Shown here: positions 1 to 10,714 of the stretch, piece after piece | Numbering within the stretch: position 1 is the first letter of the stretch | Layout: each line of letters starts with the position of its first letter | DNA from: Anadara kagoshimensis | Lineage: Eukaryota > Mollusca > Bivalvia > Arcoida > Arcidae | Reading direction: 5' to 3' | Assembly: GCA_021292105.1 (NCBI GenBank) | Contig: CM037870.1 | Location: 11,767,353-11,831,352, forward strand | Length of the DNA: 64,000 bases | Made by a program: the position numbers and the translations under genes | The notes under the pieces: model-generated | Database searches by the model: none | The model's input: only the letters and a program-made list of their open reading frames with translations | Told to the model about the DNA's origin: nothing

Positions 1-389
1 CATTAGCAATTTTGTAGCTATTAGCGACGAGAACAGGATAAATCTTAAGAACTTGACGTGTATGCGTTTTATAATCTACCTTGTACTAGAACGACTTTAA
101 GGTGTTAGCTCATATAGAAATTACCCTACAGACAAGCATACCACTTCTTATACTGACACCAGGTAAACTGGTTGATAATCTGACCTCTTAATACCAGCAA
201 GAAAGCTGTATAACACAATAAAGCCTTATATATGACCCGACTGGGATTCAAACCCGGGTCCCGACGTTCTTCATGATGATGCTCCATCACTGAGCCACCG
301 TCAATGATGTAAAATACTGCATTGTTTAGAATATGTTTTTTCTACTCTATCCAAAATGTTTGTATTCATATTCACTCCGCTCTTTGTTG

Positions 390-730
390 GATCTTCGGTT
401 GCCGAGTTGTGAGCGCTTAAGGATCGCATTACCTCTAGATCTCCGGCGCCGCCTAGGTTCGAATCCAACAGGGGCAGATCGTAGTGCGATAAGTTTGTCA
501 GTTCGCTTGTCGAAGGTCGGTGGCTTTCTATGGGTTTTGATATCCTCTATCATTTATAAAGTAACAACAATAACAAAAATAAAAGAATCTTGACTGAGGC
601 GTATTTTTTTTAGTTAGCTTGTCGAAGTTGGTGGTTTTCGCCGGGTACTCCGGTTTCCTCCATCACCCCTGGGCTGGTCACCTCCATATTCATTATGAGT
701 GAAAGAATCTTGACCGGGGCGCCCTTATCA
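390..730 (+). mobile_element. SINE family B (tRNA-like head) with internal duplication
   Basis: A tRNA-like head with a B-box-like ggttcgaatcc at about 459 is followed by gcagatcgtagtgcgataag, tttgtcagttcgcttgtcga and tttcctccatcacccctggg. Part of the body (ttgtcagttcgcttgtcgaa / agttagcttgtcgaag) appears twice, at about 496 and 611, so the copy is rearranged. A separate tRNA-like head fragment in the opposite sense lies at 238-300. Confidence 0.6.
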
Positions 731-1211
731 ACTTGACTCCTCCCGTTGCAGATAGCATTGAGCCTTATGAAAAGAGAGGTAACTCGTTCAGATTTCAGAT
801 CATATAGATCATGATCATGTCAGATGTAGATTAGAAAAGAACAGATCAAAAACCCTATGTGATGCTCATTGTCTATCGCACGCCATTATAGTATCTGGTT
901 TAGATACACACTGTACTTTACATATTAACAACAAATAAAATTAATTAACACGTATTTATTATGGTGTCAGCAAAAACTAACATTTCAATTTCTGACTGTT
1001 AAAAATCCAATCTATTAAAGGAAACAACATTAAACGACACCATAAAATATATGCCATTTTGGAGGTTTTTAAATTTTATTATGATTAAATTAAATATAAT
1101 GATAATATTGATGACAAAAAATATACATTGTTATAACGATTTTATATAAGGTATAACTTGATTGATATCTATATATTATAATTTTCTATCAGGTACCCTC
1201 CATCTATATTA

Positions 1212-2361
1212 TTAATAACCAGAGGCTCTGTATGGCTGAGCCTGTATCGCTCACCGGACTAAAATGCTTTTAAAGCAAATTTGTATATATATATGCTTTT
1301 CCCATAGGGTCCAATGTGAAACAATGTTCTCCGCTGGCAGTCATGTTTTATGGCAGATCAGAAATATTTTGGCAATCTATGTAAAGGACCTTCTATACAT
1401 CATTCCTGTAAAGTTTGGTTCAATTTGCTTCAGTCATTTCTGAGGACATAGTCAAAAATGCGTTTTTCCCATAGGTCCAATGTGAAACTATGTTCTCCGC
1501 TGGCAGCCAAGTTTTTTGGCAGATCAGAAAAATTTTGGCAATCTATGTAAAGGACCTTCTATACATCATTCCTCTAAAGTTTGGTTAAGTTTGCTTCTGT
1601 AGTTTCAGAGAAGATAGCCAAAATGTGTTTTTCCCATAGGGTCCAATGTTAAACTATGTTCCCCGCTGGCAGCCATGTTTTTAGGCGGATCAGAAAAATT
1701 TCGGCAATCTTTGCAAAAGACTTTCCATACATCATTCCTGTAAAGTTTAATTGAATTCGCTTCAGTCGTTTCAGAGGAGATAGCCAAAATGTGCATTTTC
1801 CCATAGGGCCCAATGTTAAACTTTGGCGGCCATTTTTTTTGGCGGATCAGAAAAAATTGGGCAATCTTAGTAAATGACCTTACATACATTATTCCTGTAA
1901 AGTTTGGTTCAAATTGGCTCAGCGGTTTCAAAGAAGATAGCAAATATATGCTTTTACCATAGGGTCCAATGTTAAACTATCTTCTGCGCTGGCGGCCATG
2001 TTTTTTGACTGATCAGAAAAAACTTTGGTAATCTAAGTAAAGGACCTTCCTTACACCATTCCTGTAAAGTTTGGTTAAATTTGCTTCAGTCATTTCTGAG
2101 GAAATAGTCAAAAATGCATTTTTCCCATAGGGTCCAATGTTAAACTATCTACTGTGCTGGCAGCCATGTTTTTTGGCGGATCAAAAAAATTTCGGCAATC
2201 TAAGTAAAGGACCTCCCATACATCATTCCTGTAAAGTTTGATTAAAATTGCTCTAGTGGTGTCAGAGGAGATAGTCAAAATGTAAAAAGTTTACGAACGG
2301 ACGACGACGGACGCCAAGTGATGGCAAAAGCTCACATGGCCTTTGGCCAGGTGAGCTAATA
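1212..2361 (+). mobile_element. Pearl/Helentron-like element with about six 165-bp core repeats
   Basis: The start is ccagaggctctgtatggctg followed by AGCCTGTATCGCTCACC. The end is a GACGACGACGGACG stretch, GGCC-ttt-GGCC hairpin and AGGTGAGCTAA. The core marker cccatagggtccaatgt recurs at about 1,301, 1,468, 1,633, 1,800, 1,957 and 2,124. Some units contain GGCGGATCAGAAAAA and CATTCCTGTAAAGTTTGGTT. The short open frame across the array on the minus strand is not coding. Confidence 0.75.
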
Positions 2362-2421
2362 ATATACAGTCGAAACCCGTTATCTCGAGGGTACCTTTTA
2401 GATTTTGTTCACAAATAGTTT

Positions 2422-2422
<1 letters not shown>

Positions 2423-2470
<48 letters not shown>
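2423..2470 (+). repeat. (ATCA)n microsatellite
   Basis: About twelve tandem tetranucleotides. Confidence 0.95.
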
Positions 2471-2471
<1 letters not shown>

Positions 2472-3280
2472 TCCTCACAGTTTTCTTGCCACTGAGCATT
2501 ATTGCAGCAAACAATATTTCTAACTAAACGGTGTGCTTTCCGATGACGTGGACACAATTGTTGAAACTTGTCGGCTACTTAACAACTGGTTAAGATTTTT
2601 GAAAGAACAAATGATCATGAACATATATGTCTTATAACTTAAAACATATTATAAAGTAACCCTCGATTTTAGAGTATTTTAGATGTTTTACAGCTGCTTG
2701 GTCAACAGCATACTACTGTATTTCCACAAATTCAGTGCACATGGAAAATGCAAGAATAAAGTCGTATTTTCCAACGAACTCACAAAAATTGTCAAAACTT
2801 AATACAAAATATATTGAACTAATTGGAAAAATAGTTTTTATTCATGAAAAAGTGAACTTATATCTGTACATAGAGCAATTTTTGAACGTTTTAACAGAAC
2901 AACAAATATGACAATGTCAAAATTATCCCTTCTGTACCTTCTTACTTGGAACAACTATAAACATTATGTCATAATTGGAATATTCATGATGCTCACACCT
3001 GGGAAAAACCCGAACAACAATGACCTACCTGACTCTAAATGCCCTGATGTAACTTTGAATGAGGCCCAATCGGTGTATAAACTTGATCAAATTTCCAAAC
3101 GTTTCGCAAAATTTCTCTATGCACAGGAGAACTGAACAATAATGTTTTTAGTTAAAAATATAATTTAGTTAGGTCAGTGCATTTTAAATGCAATTTATTG
3201 ATCGTTTAATGGAAACATTTTCCATTAAAAGAAATAAATAATAAAAACCATGTGCACTCAATTTATGGAAATACAGTAAC
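2470..3280. other. No supported feature
   Basis: AT-rich. A 75-codon open frame at 2,908-3,135 (plus) has no motif, no clear splice or promoter context and is not called. 3,780-4,331 is likewise featureless. Confidence 0.5.
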
Positions 3281-3780
3281 ATGTATGGAGTCCGTTAGGT
3301 GACATGTGTGAAAAAATTATTTCCTATATTGGCAATAGTTATTTCGTAAATTTGCAATAGTTGTGTTGCATTTTCGAAATAGTAATGCTGCGAATACTCT
3401 GAATGTATTTGAATTCGCGTGTATTAATTTTCACGGTACAGGAAATTTAGACATATCCGCGTAGTTAAATTTTCGCGTTTTTTTTTTTTTTTTTTTTTTT
3501 AAATATGAACTATCACACAATAAGCATGATATACTTTTCGCTCGTTATCGCGAAAAAAATACGTTTACAGTATCCAAAATACTTCGAAAGTACATACTAA
3601 GTATTGCAAATTATCGGAACCAAATTACTTTCGCGAATAAACGAAATACTGTAACTACATGTATTCCGAAATCACGAAATACAATGTAGCTATCGTGAAT
3701 GTTCAGTATTTCGAAAATTCTAAATTTTAAAATATAAAATAACTATTGCAAATATACGAAATACTATTTTGAAATTATAT
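3280..3780. other. AT-rich stretch with scattered CGAAATAC/GTATTTCG strings
   Basis: Many short direct and inverted strings (cgaaatactgtaac, gtatttcgaaaat, gaaatacaatgtag) occur together with the poly-T tract and atttcgcg-type motifs. It resembles a decayed foldback MITE like the one at 52,968-53,170 but the ends are not clear. Confidence 0.35.
3479..3501 (+). repeat. Poly-T tract
   Basis: About 22 T in a row after tcgcg. Confidence 0.95.
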
Positions 3781-4331
3781 TTTTTTTACAAATGTCATAT
3801 TATCGGCTCTGTGAAAAGTATACTAAAAACCACTATTCTTTCATCAGCAAATTAATTTTCAAAAAAGTACGATTTTCAAGAAAAAAATAAAGCAAACAAA
3901 CGCCTGATAAAATTCTCTACAATGTCATGTGCAGAATTTTAAATTCTGACAAAAAAATCATGACACATGACACAACAATAGAATCATAAAATATAATGAA
4001 TTACTCAAGTTATTTTTAAATTATTCAAATAGTAAACTTCAAAATTCAGTACATGGCTACTCAAAATATAGAAAAATATGAGAACATGATATGAATTAAG
4101 AGATCAGTTAATTAATTAACTATTCGATTAAATTGATCTTGCAAATTAACCATAATGGTCCCTTTTAAAAATTATCTTAAAAGGTCTATACAAGGTCAAT
4201 CAATTCATGGTGGGAGTATGCGTGTATTTGCTTAAATTATTGCAACATTAATACAACAAAAGTATGATAAATTTGTTAAACTGAGTTCGAATGTTCTACA
4301 TATTTTTGCCGCCATATTGCAAACAATACAT

Positions 4332-4337
4332 TTTATT
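4332..4337 (-). terminator. Candidate polyadenylation signal of the mucin-like gene
   Basis: AATAAA on the minus strand lies 12 bases past the stop codon, which would make an unusually short 3' UTR. AATAAA is common in AT-rich DNA, so this is only a candidate. Other signals may lie further down towards 3,200. Confidence 0.25.
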
Positions 4338-4349
4338 TACATACCATTG

Positions 4350-7120
4350 TCATGACTTTCTAGTCAATTTTTTAAAGGCCGCATACAACACTGAGGCATC
4401 GCTTAATATTATACCACCAAATGTAATCGTTAACATAGCGATACCGAGGCTACCTACAAACTTAGCAGATGGTCTAGAGTCATCCGCACTGGTTTTTGTT
4501 CGTATGACAGAGGATAATGTGGACTTTTCAATGGTCAATTCTTTCTTGATCTCCTCCAATTGTTCCAATAGTTCCTCCTCTGTCATATTTACTGGGCCTG
4601 AATTTTGAAGACAGTTGCAAGCACACGGGGCAGGTGTAGTCGTGGTTGTGGTGGTGGTTGTGGTGCTAGTTGTTGAAGATGTCGGATTGTTAAAAGCCGA
4701 GGCAGTTGTGTCTGAATTTGTTGTGCCAAATACCGTAGTCACTCCACTAGGTGAACTGGTCGCTTTACTGGTTGTTGAGTCAGTAGAAGTAGTAGGTGTA
4801 CTGGTTGTTGATGTACTGGTTGTTGAGTCAGTTGTGGTAGGTGATGTACTGGTAGGTGTTGTACTGGTTGTTGAGTCAGTTGTAGTAGGTGATGTACTGG
4901 TTGTTGATGTACTGGTTGTTGAGTCAGTTGTGGTAGGTGATGTACTGGTTGTTGATGTACTGGTTGTTGATTCAGTAGTGGTAGGTGATGTACCGGTGGT
5001 TGAGTCAGTAGTGGTAGGTGACGTACTCGTAGTTGAGTCAGTAGTGGTAGGTGATGTACCGGTTGTTGAGTCAGTTGTGGTAGGTGATGTACTGGTTGTT
5101 GAGTCAGTTGTGGTAGGTGATGTACTGGTTGTTGAGTCAGTAGTGGTAGGTGATGTACTGGTGGTCAAGTCAGTAGTGGTAGGAGATGTACTGGTGGTTG
5201 AGTCAGTAGTGGTAGGTGATGTACTAGTGGTTGAGTCAGTAGTGGTATCAGATGTACTTGTGGTTGAGTCAGTAGTGGTAGGTGACGTACTCGTTGTTGA
5301 GTCAGAAGTGGTAGGTGATGTACTGGTTGTTGAGTCAGTAGTGGTAGGTGATGTACCGGTTGTTGAGTCAGTAGTGGTAGGTGATGTACTGGTTGTTGAG
5401 TCAGTTGTGGTAGGTGATGTACTGGTTGTTGAGTCAGTTGTGGTAGGTGATGTACTAGTGGTTGAGTCAGTAGTGGTAGGTGATGTACTGGTTGTTGAGT
5501 CAGTAGTGGTAGGTGATGTACCAATTGTTGAGTCAGTAGTGGTAGTTGATGTACTGGTTGTTGAGTCAGTAGTGGTAGGTGATGTACTAGTGGTTGAGTC
5601 AGTAGTAGTAGTATATGTACTGGTTGTTGAGTAGGCAGTGGTATGAAATGTACCGGTAGTTGAGTCAGTAGTGGCGGGTGATGTACTGGTTGTTGAGTCA
5701 GTTGTTGACGAACTGGCCCCTGTACTGGTTGTTGAGTCAGTTGTTGATGAACTGGTCCCTGTACTGGTTGTTGAGTCAATAGTTGATGTAATGGACCCTG
5801 TACTGGTTATTGAGTCAGTAGTTGGTGTACTGGTCCCTGTACTAGTTAATTCGGTAATCGATGTACTGGAACCTGTACTGGTTGTTGAGTCAGCAGTTGA
5901 TGTACTGGTCCCTGTACTAGTTAATTCAGTAATCGATGTACTGGAACCTGTACTGGTTGTTGAGTCAGCAGTTGATGTACTGGTCCCTGTACTTGTGGTT
6001 GAGTCAGTAGTTGATGTACTGGTCCCTGTACTTGTTGTTGAGTCAGTAGTTGTTGAACTGGTATCAGCACTAGTTGTCGAGTCAGTAGTTGATGTACTGG
6101 AACCTGTACTGGTTGTTGAGTCAGCAGTTGATGAACTGGTATCAGCACTAGTTGTCGAGACAGTAATCGATGTAATGGACCATGTACTGGTTGTTGAGTC
6201 AAGGGTTGATGTACTGGAACCTGCACTAGTTGTTGAGTCAGCAGTTGATGAACTGGTATCAACACTAGTTGTCGAGTCGTTAATCGATGTACTGGACTCT
6301 GCACTGGTTGTTGAGTCAATGGTTGATGTACTGAACCCTGCACTGGTTGTTGAGTCAGCAGTTGATGTACTGGTTCCTGTACTGGATGTTAAGTCAGTAG
6401 TTGATGTACTGGTGTCTGTACTTGTTGTTGAGTCAGTAATCGATGTACTGGAACCTGTACTGGTTGTTGAGTCAGCAGTTGATGAACTGGTATCAGCACT
6501 AGTTGTCGAGTCGGAAATCGATGTACTATACCCTGTACTGGTTATTGAGTCAATGGTTGATGTACTGGTCCCTGTACTGGTTGTTGAGTCAGCAGATAAT
6601 GTACTGGTCCCTGTACTGGTTGTTGAGTCAGCAGATGATGCACTGGTTCCTGTACCGGTTGTTAAGTCAGTAATCGATGTACTGGAACCTGTACTGGTTG
6701 TTGAGTCAGCAGATAATGTACTGGTTGTTGAGTCAGCAGATGATGTACTGGTTCCTGTACTGGTTGTTGAGTCAGTAATCGATGTACTGGAACCTGTACT
6801 GGTTGTTGAGTCAGCAGATAATGTACTGGTCCCTGTACTGGTTGTTGAGTCAGCAGATGATGTACTGGTTCCTATACTAGTTGTTGAGTCAGTAATCGAT
6901 GTACTGGAACCTGTACTGGTTGTTGAGTCAGCAGATAATGTACTGGTCTCTGTACTTGTTGTTGAGTCAGCAGATGATGTACTGGTTCCTGTACTGGTTG
7001 TTGAGTCAGTAATCGATGTACTGGAACCTGTACTGGTTGTTGAGTCAGCAGATAATGTACTGGTTCCTGTACTGGTTGTTGAGTCAGTATGATGCACTGT
7101 GCTTGTTTCAGACTCTTCAG
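4350..7120 (-). CDS. Exon: mucin repeats, Cys cluster, TM segment and C-terminus
   Basis: The acceptor is ttcttacag before 7120. Two bases complete a codon and 922 codons follow. The first 8 residues (AEESETST) are unique. Next come about 460 residues of 13-residue units (type DSTTSTGTSTLSA), then about 300 residues of 11-residue units (type DSTTSTSPTTT), a poly-Thr stretch, and PAPCACNC. An acidic/basic helical stretch (EEELLEQLEEIKKEL) follows, then R-P-S-A-K and a hydrophobic segment of about 25 residues (FVGSLGIAMLTITFGGIIL onward), ending KKLTRKS. An R-P-S-A-K plus hydrophobic tail of this sort recurs, as I remember it, in several bivalve surface proteins. The frame starts with a GTG if read in isolation, so the exon must be spliced. 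Long readings in other frames and on the plus strand are by-products of repeats whose length is a multiple of 3. Confidence 0.85.
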
Positions 7121-7738
7121 CTGTAAGAAGTTAAAATGTAAATGCATTACGTTATTCCTGTAACTTTAAAAAACCGTTTTTCTCCAAGTTCATTTTTTCA
7201 AAAACACGGAAAAGAGTGTTGTTGCGAAAAGCTGGTATACCAATATTGCTGATGCCACATAAAACAGCATCTAATCAATCAATTGGCTTTGTGAAACTTT
7301 CGGAATTGTAGTATTTGTATATGAAAGTATACAGTACGACATAGCATTGTTTTACACCCATCAAAATTACTAATGGGCCATTGCATTTTATGTTTTTTCC
7401 GAAAGAGGTGTCATTACCATACGTTACCTTTAAGATAATTTTACCGGTTTATCTTAAATATGAAAGTCTATTTAACACATAATTATAAATTAACAACGTG
7501 TGTTATAAAACTCTGTCTCACCGATAAATTCACAAAACTAGGTCAATACGATATAAACTCGTTCATTATGAATATATGGAAAAATGGGATAATGTTTATT
7601 AAAAATTGAACCAATATCAGTGCGTTCAAAGATTCTGAAGAAATTTCACTTTAATCAAAATGGCTGACTACATTTGGCTTTGAACGTTCAAGTAAAAACA
7701 AGTGCTTACAAATTATGTTGATTTGGGTAAAAAGTGCC

Positions 7739-7781
<43 letters not shown>

Positions 7782-10290
7782 ACAACAATTGATAATAAAG
7801 TATCCAACAAAATGTATCTTTATGTGAACGAAGAATTTCATGTGCTCATAATTACATCTTGCGTCCCAGTTACATATATCAACTGGTCACCAGCTATTGT
7901 TGAAGTTGCAACACCCTAAGGACGATGTGCAGGAAGGGTTCTTTAAACAATTACGCCTGCCGTGACTAGGCGCATGGGTTTTAAAGGACATTTCCGAAAG
8001 AGTCCGAGGCTTATAATTCTAAATCCTGAAATCTTGGCGAAAGAAAAGTCACGGTTCTTTCGGATGGGGACTTAAAATAAACGAGGTTTCGCTGCATAAT
8101 GCTATCAGCGCAACGCACAGGCAAAATTTCTGCATCTTACCTATAACTGGCGACGTCTCAATATAAGAGATATATTCTTGACTCGAACGTATAACACCAT
8201 TACTGAACTCAACTCGTATATATACATGTACACTGTATACTTATTATTTTATCTTACCGGGTGGTTCACATGTTACAGGAGAAATTTGTTCACAGTTGTC
8301 CGCTTCTGTTTCATTACCAACGCATGTCTACAATGTAAAATATTAATGATAAAACTGCGTTTACAGGGATGAAGCTTAACTATTTCGACACATGATATAA
8401 ATGATAAAACTGCGTTTACAGGGATGAAGCTTTACTATTTTGACACATCTACAATATTAAATATTAATGATAAAACTGCGTTTACAGGGATGAAGCTTAA
8501 CTATTTCGACACAATGTCTACAATAAAAAAAATATAAATGATAAAACTGCGTTTACAGGGATGAATTTAACCAATTCCGACACATGATAACGAATGATAA
8601 AACTGCGTTTACAGGGATGAATTTGAACTATTCCGACATATGATATAAATAATAAAACTGCGTTTACAGGGATGAATCTTAACTATTTAGAGTTCAAAAC
8701 TGTCAAATTCTGTGAAATACGTGAACGTCTACAGGAAAAGCAAGTCCGTGTTCTCTTGAAGTGTAAAAACATCTTGTTTAGATATCTACATGTTCTAAAA
8801 TTCAGAATCAAAGGAACATGGACTTTACTGACATCAAATATCACAGAAGAACTCCAAAACGGAGACTTATCAACAATTATGTGATATCGGACATTAATAA
8901 GCCTAAACTTGCCAAAACTAGTTCCATCATGAGGTTTAGTACCTCTTAGTCCAAAACAACAACTATTTTATGATATAAATAATTTCGAATACATATATAA
9001 TATAACATACCCGCATTACTAGATTGACCATTGCTGGTAACGGAATCATGAAAAACGCATCAGTTGTCACCATGGAGCCGTATACGTAGCCATGGAAAGG
9101 AACATAGTTAGTTTGATTAATTACAAACAAATTTTGTGAAAGTGTAAAGGCTGTTGCAGAAATCGACGAAAGGTTGCTGTATGAAGCCCAAACAGCGTTG
9201 CTAGGCAACTGGTAACCATCTAGTCTAACATCAGAACCGGAACCGTCATAGTAGTCTATGTAAAGCGTGATATTAATAACATATGACGTCAGTGAAATGG
9301 GAACAGCAACTTGGTACGACTCTGTAAAATCTTGAACTGGAATTCCATAATAGAAGTGGACAAATGGGTACATCGATCCATAGAGTATATGCAATACTGC
9401 AATGGGGTTGTCTGAAAGAATTTCAGCCGTTGAAGTCAGGACGGTTATTTGTTTCCAGGGATTAGTATCCGTTAAATTGCTTAACTGGCATTGTTCATGT
9501 CCTGTTATGACACTTGTGGTTAAATTTGAAACTTTAATCAATCTAACAGCGTGTTGATATACCGGAGATACAATAAAATAGTGCCGACCGAAGTAGTATT
9601 CACCGGTGAGAGTTGTGCTTGGAACAGCTTGCTTCGTCTGGTAATAATTCGTCAACGACGAAGAATCACATCCGGAAAACAACGCCACCTGGTGTTGTGA
9701 CGAAACGGTTGTTCCGGTTAAATCGTAATCACTATAGACCAATGCTGCCTTAATTCCGCTAAAATATATTGAAAGATTATCCCCGGACTTATACGAATAA
9801 GAATTGTAAGTTACAAGAATTGGAGCGGTATTTGTTGAATATAACTTCAAATTGACATATCCCGTGTTTGTCGAATCAGTCCATATCACATGGACGAAAT
9901 AGTATTTATTTGGACATGCCATTCCCACAACATAGTTGGTGTTCAGATAATTTTTGGGTATGACTTCATACACTTGGCTATGACCGGTGTAGTTAGTTAT
10001 ACTTTTAACATAAATCTTTCCGGCGTTATCAATAACTTTAACTATCAGTACTCTATCTGTCGTTTCTGTGCCGGTTCGTTTATAAAACAAACTTGTATTC
10101 AATGATTGTTCTAGCTGAGAAAGTTGAAAAACGGTAACGTTCGTTTGAAATCCGACTGCTGCGCATGCCAAATTAACGACCACATCAAAGTTATTTGGGT
10201 TGAATAAAGCTACTTTTGGCGGTTGTGTTGCAGTTTCCTCACTCATAAATGTGAGATAGAACTCGTAACCTTTTGTTAGATGGTCTGTGT
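4350..10290 (-). CDS. IgGFc-binding-domain / mucin-repeat / single-TM surface protein (gene span, 5' exon missing)
   Basis: Three exons join cleanly on the minus strand: 10290-9011 (ends in phase 0), 8327-8258 (phase 0 to phase 1) and 7120-4350 (phase 1 in, stop TGA at 4352-4350). Together they encode about 1,372 residues. In order these are an IgGFc-binding-type domain with 9 N-glycosylation sequons, a short Cys-bearing linker, a Ser/Thr/Asp mucin region that should be heavily O-glycosylated, a small Cys cluster, an acidic helical stretch, and one hydrophobic segment followed by a short basic tail. By family knowledge, IgGFc-binding-type domains occur in FCGBP and in many invertebrate mucus or surface proteins. 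Inferred role: membrane-anchored mucin at an epithelial or haemocyte surface. The first visible exon starts mid-codon, so at least one upstream exon, presumably the signal peptide, is missing. I could not find it. Ligand and function are unknown. Confidence 0.8.
4795..5690 (-). repeat. 33-bp coding minisatellite (11-residue mucin units)
   Basis: There are about 27 units of 33 bp encoding DSTTSTSPTTT-type repeats. It directly abuts the 39-bp block and shares the gttgttgagtcag core, so the two arrays probably diverged from one ancestor by a 6-bp change of unit length. A few units at the C-terminal side are shortened (STTSTSPTTT separated by TS), which suggests unequal exchange. Confidence 0.9.
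5690..7090 (-). repeat. 39-bp coding minisatellite (13-residue mucin units)
   Basis: Tandem 39-bp units of the pattern gtactggttgttgagtca + cagttgatgtactggtccct on the plus strand encode the 13-residue DSTTST-type units. Neighbouring units alternate between GTST-, GSST- and DTSS-type centres, giving a higher-order period of about two or three units. Variation is mostly in third positions and in the central triplet. All units keep the reading frame. Confidence 0.9.
7744..7779 (+). repeat. Poly-A tract
   Basis: About 35 A in a row. It could be the tail of a retroposed sequence, though no element body is clear upstream. Confidence 0.95.
8035..8212 (+). mobile_element. SINE family A, 3' half
   Basis: ggcgaaagaaaagtcacggt, ttcggatggggacttaaaat and gacgtctcaatataagaga show a 5'-truncated copy in the intron between the Cys linker and mucin exons. 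Upstream (7,860-8,030) is unassigned. Confidence 0.6.
8258..8327 (-). CDS. Exon: 23-residue Cys-bearing linker
   Basis: The acceptor is ttacattgtag before 8327 and the donor is GTAAGA at 8257. The 70-base exon has 23 codons plus one base: T-C-V-G-N-E-T-E-A-D-N-C-E-Q, then I-S-P-V-T-C-E-P-P and G. It enters in phase 0, matching the donor of the domain exon, and leaves in phase 1, matching the CT that opens the mucin exon, so a codon GCT forms across the junction. It has three cysteines and one sequon (NET). It may be a partial sushi- or EGF-like hinge between the domain and the mucin stalk. It is too short to be found by ORF length, and the call rests on splice sites and phase. Confidence 0.65.
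8341..8690 (+). repeat. 55-71-bp tandem repeat, six copies, next to a splice acceptor
   Basis: gataaaactgcgtttacagg + gatgaa recurs at 8,348, 8,403, 8,469, 8,540, 8,596 and about 8,651. It lies in the intron directly upstream (minus strand) of the 23-residue exon, starting about 14 bases from its acceptor. Confidence 0.88.
9011..10290 (-). CDS. Exon: IgGFc-binding N-terminal-type domain
   Basis: The acceptor is tatatttcag before 10290 and the donor is GTATGT at 9010. The exon has 2 bases finishing a codon and then 426 codons, ending in phase 0. An ATG at 10246 is internal: the frame stays open upstream to the acceptor and adds TDHLTKGYEFYLTF before the Met. The G-x-E/F...F pattern there is the usual start of the IgGFc-binding domain. 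Near the end, YEV-like beta strands, a DGYQLP segment, a tryptophan about nine residues on, and HGYVYGSM match the domain's DG...W...G-H...YG signature. Nine N-x-S/T sequons (for example NVT, NYT, NIT, NQT) and only four cysteines are present. I cannot run a profile search, so the family call rests on the motif pattern. Confidence 0.78.
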
Positions 10291-10434
10291 CTGAAATATA
10301 TAAATAAATATGAATGTATTAACAAAAGTTAACTAATGCTACATAATGGACTTCTGGCTGGTGTAGACTATGTGGAATATATTATTTCCCGTTGGTGCTA
10401 ATATACAGTTATTGCCTCTTAAATTCGCTTCTTT

Positions 10435-10710
10435 TCCCTTAATGATGACGAAGGAACGAAGATGCAAAGGGGGAAATCGAAGAAACGGTGATGATAGGCA
10501 ATGGAAGAAGTGATTGCACGATAACACGACGTAGCGAAGAAACAACTAATACGCCTCGTCGACAGAGGGATATTAGCTTTGCTCTTTCTTTATCGCTTGT
10601 TTGCTTAATATCGCCTTCGCATTTGCGTTTCTTCGAGCTATCGCCATCAAATATGTGTACCGTCACCATTGTATTTTCGCATGTTCAAAGCGAAGAGGTC
10701 TTTGTTTTAA
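10435..10710. other. GA-rich, CGAAG-bearing repeat next to the 45-bp array
   Basis: The stretch has many cgaag / gcgaaga / cttcg strings (for example aaatcgaagaaacggtgatg and gcatttgcgtttcttcgagc) and runs directly into the minisatellite. It looks like the body of a dispersed element of which the array is the variable core. No coding signal is convincing in the 68-111 codon open frames here. Confidence 0.35.
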
Positions 10711-10714
10711 TATG

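Noticed and set aside
1605..1943. 112-codon frame in the 165-bp array
   Set aside because: Lies wholly in pearl-like core repeats and is not preserved in neighbouring units.
2908..3135. 75-codon frame with a hydrophobic start
   Set aside because: No recognisable family, no good start context and no splice partner. Similar frames are expected by chance over this length.
4615..5634. 339-codon open frame on the plus strand over the mucin exon
   Set aside because: It is the antisense reading of a 33-bp array. Period-3 repeats without stops stay open in several frames, and the product is a monotonous V/D/L/E string.
5671..7092. 473-codon open frame on the plus strand
   Set aside because: Same cause over the 39-bp array. 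The minus frame alone gives a Cys cluster, a TM segment and consistent splice phases.
5165..7147. Q/P/V/H-rich minus-strand frames (204, 140 and 91 codons)
   Set aside because: Alternative-frame readings of the same arrays. None can be joined in phase to the upstream exons.
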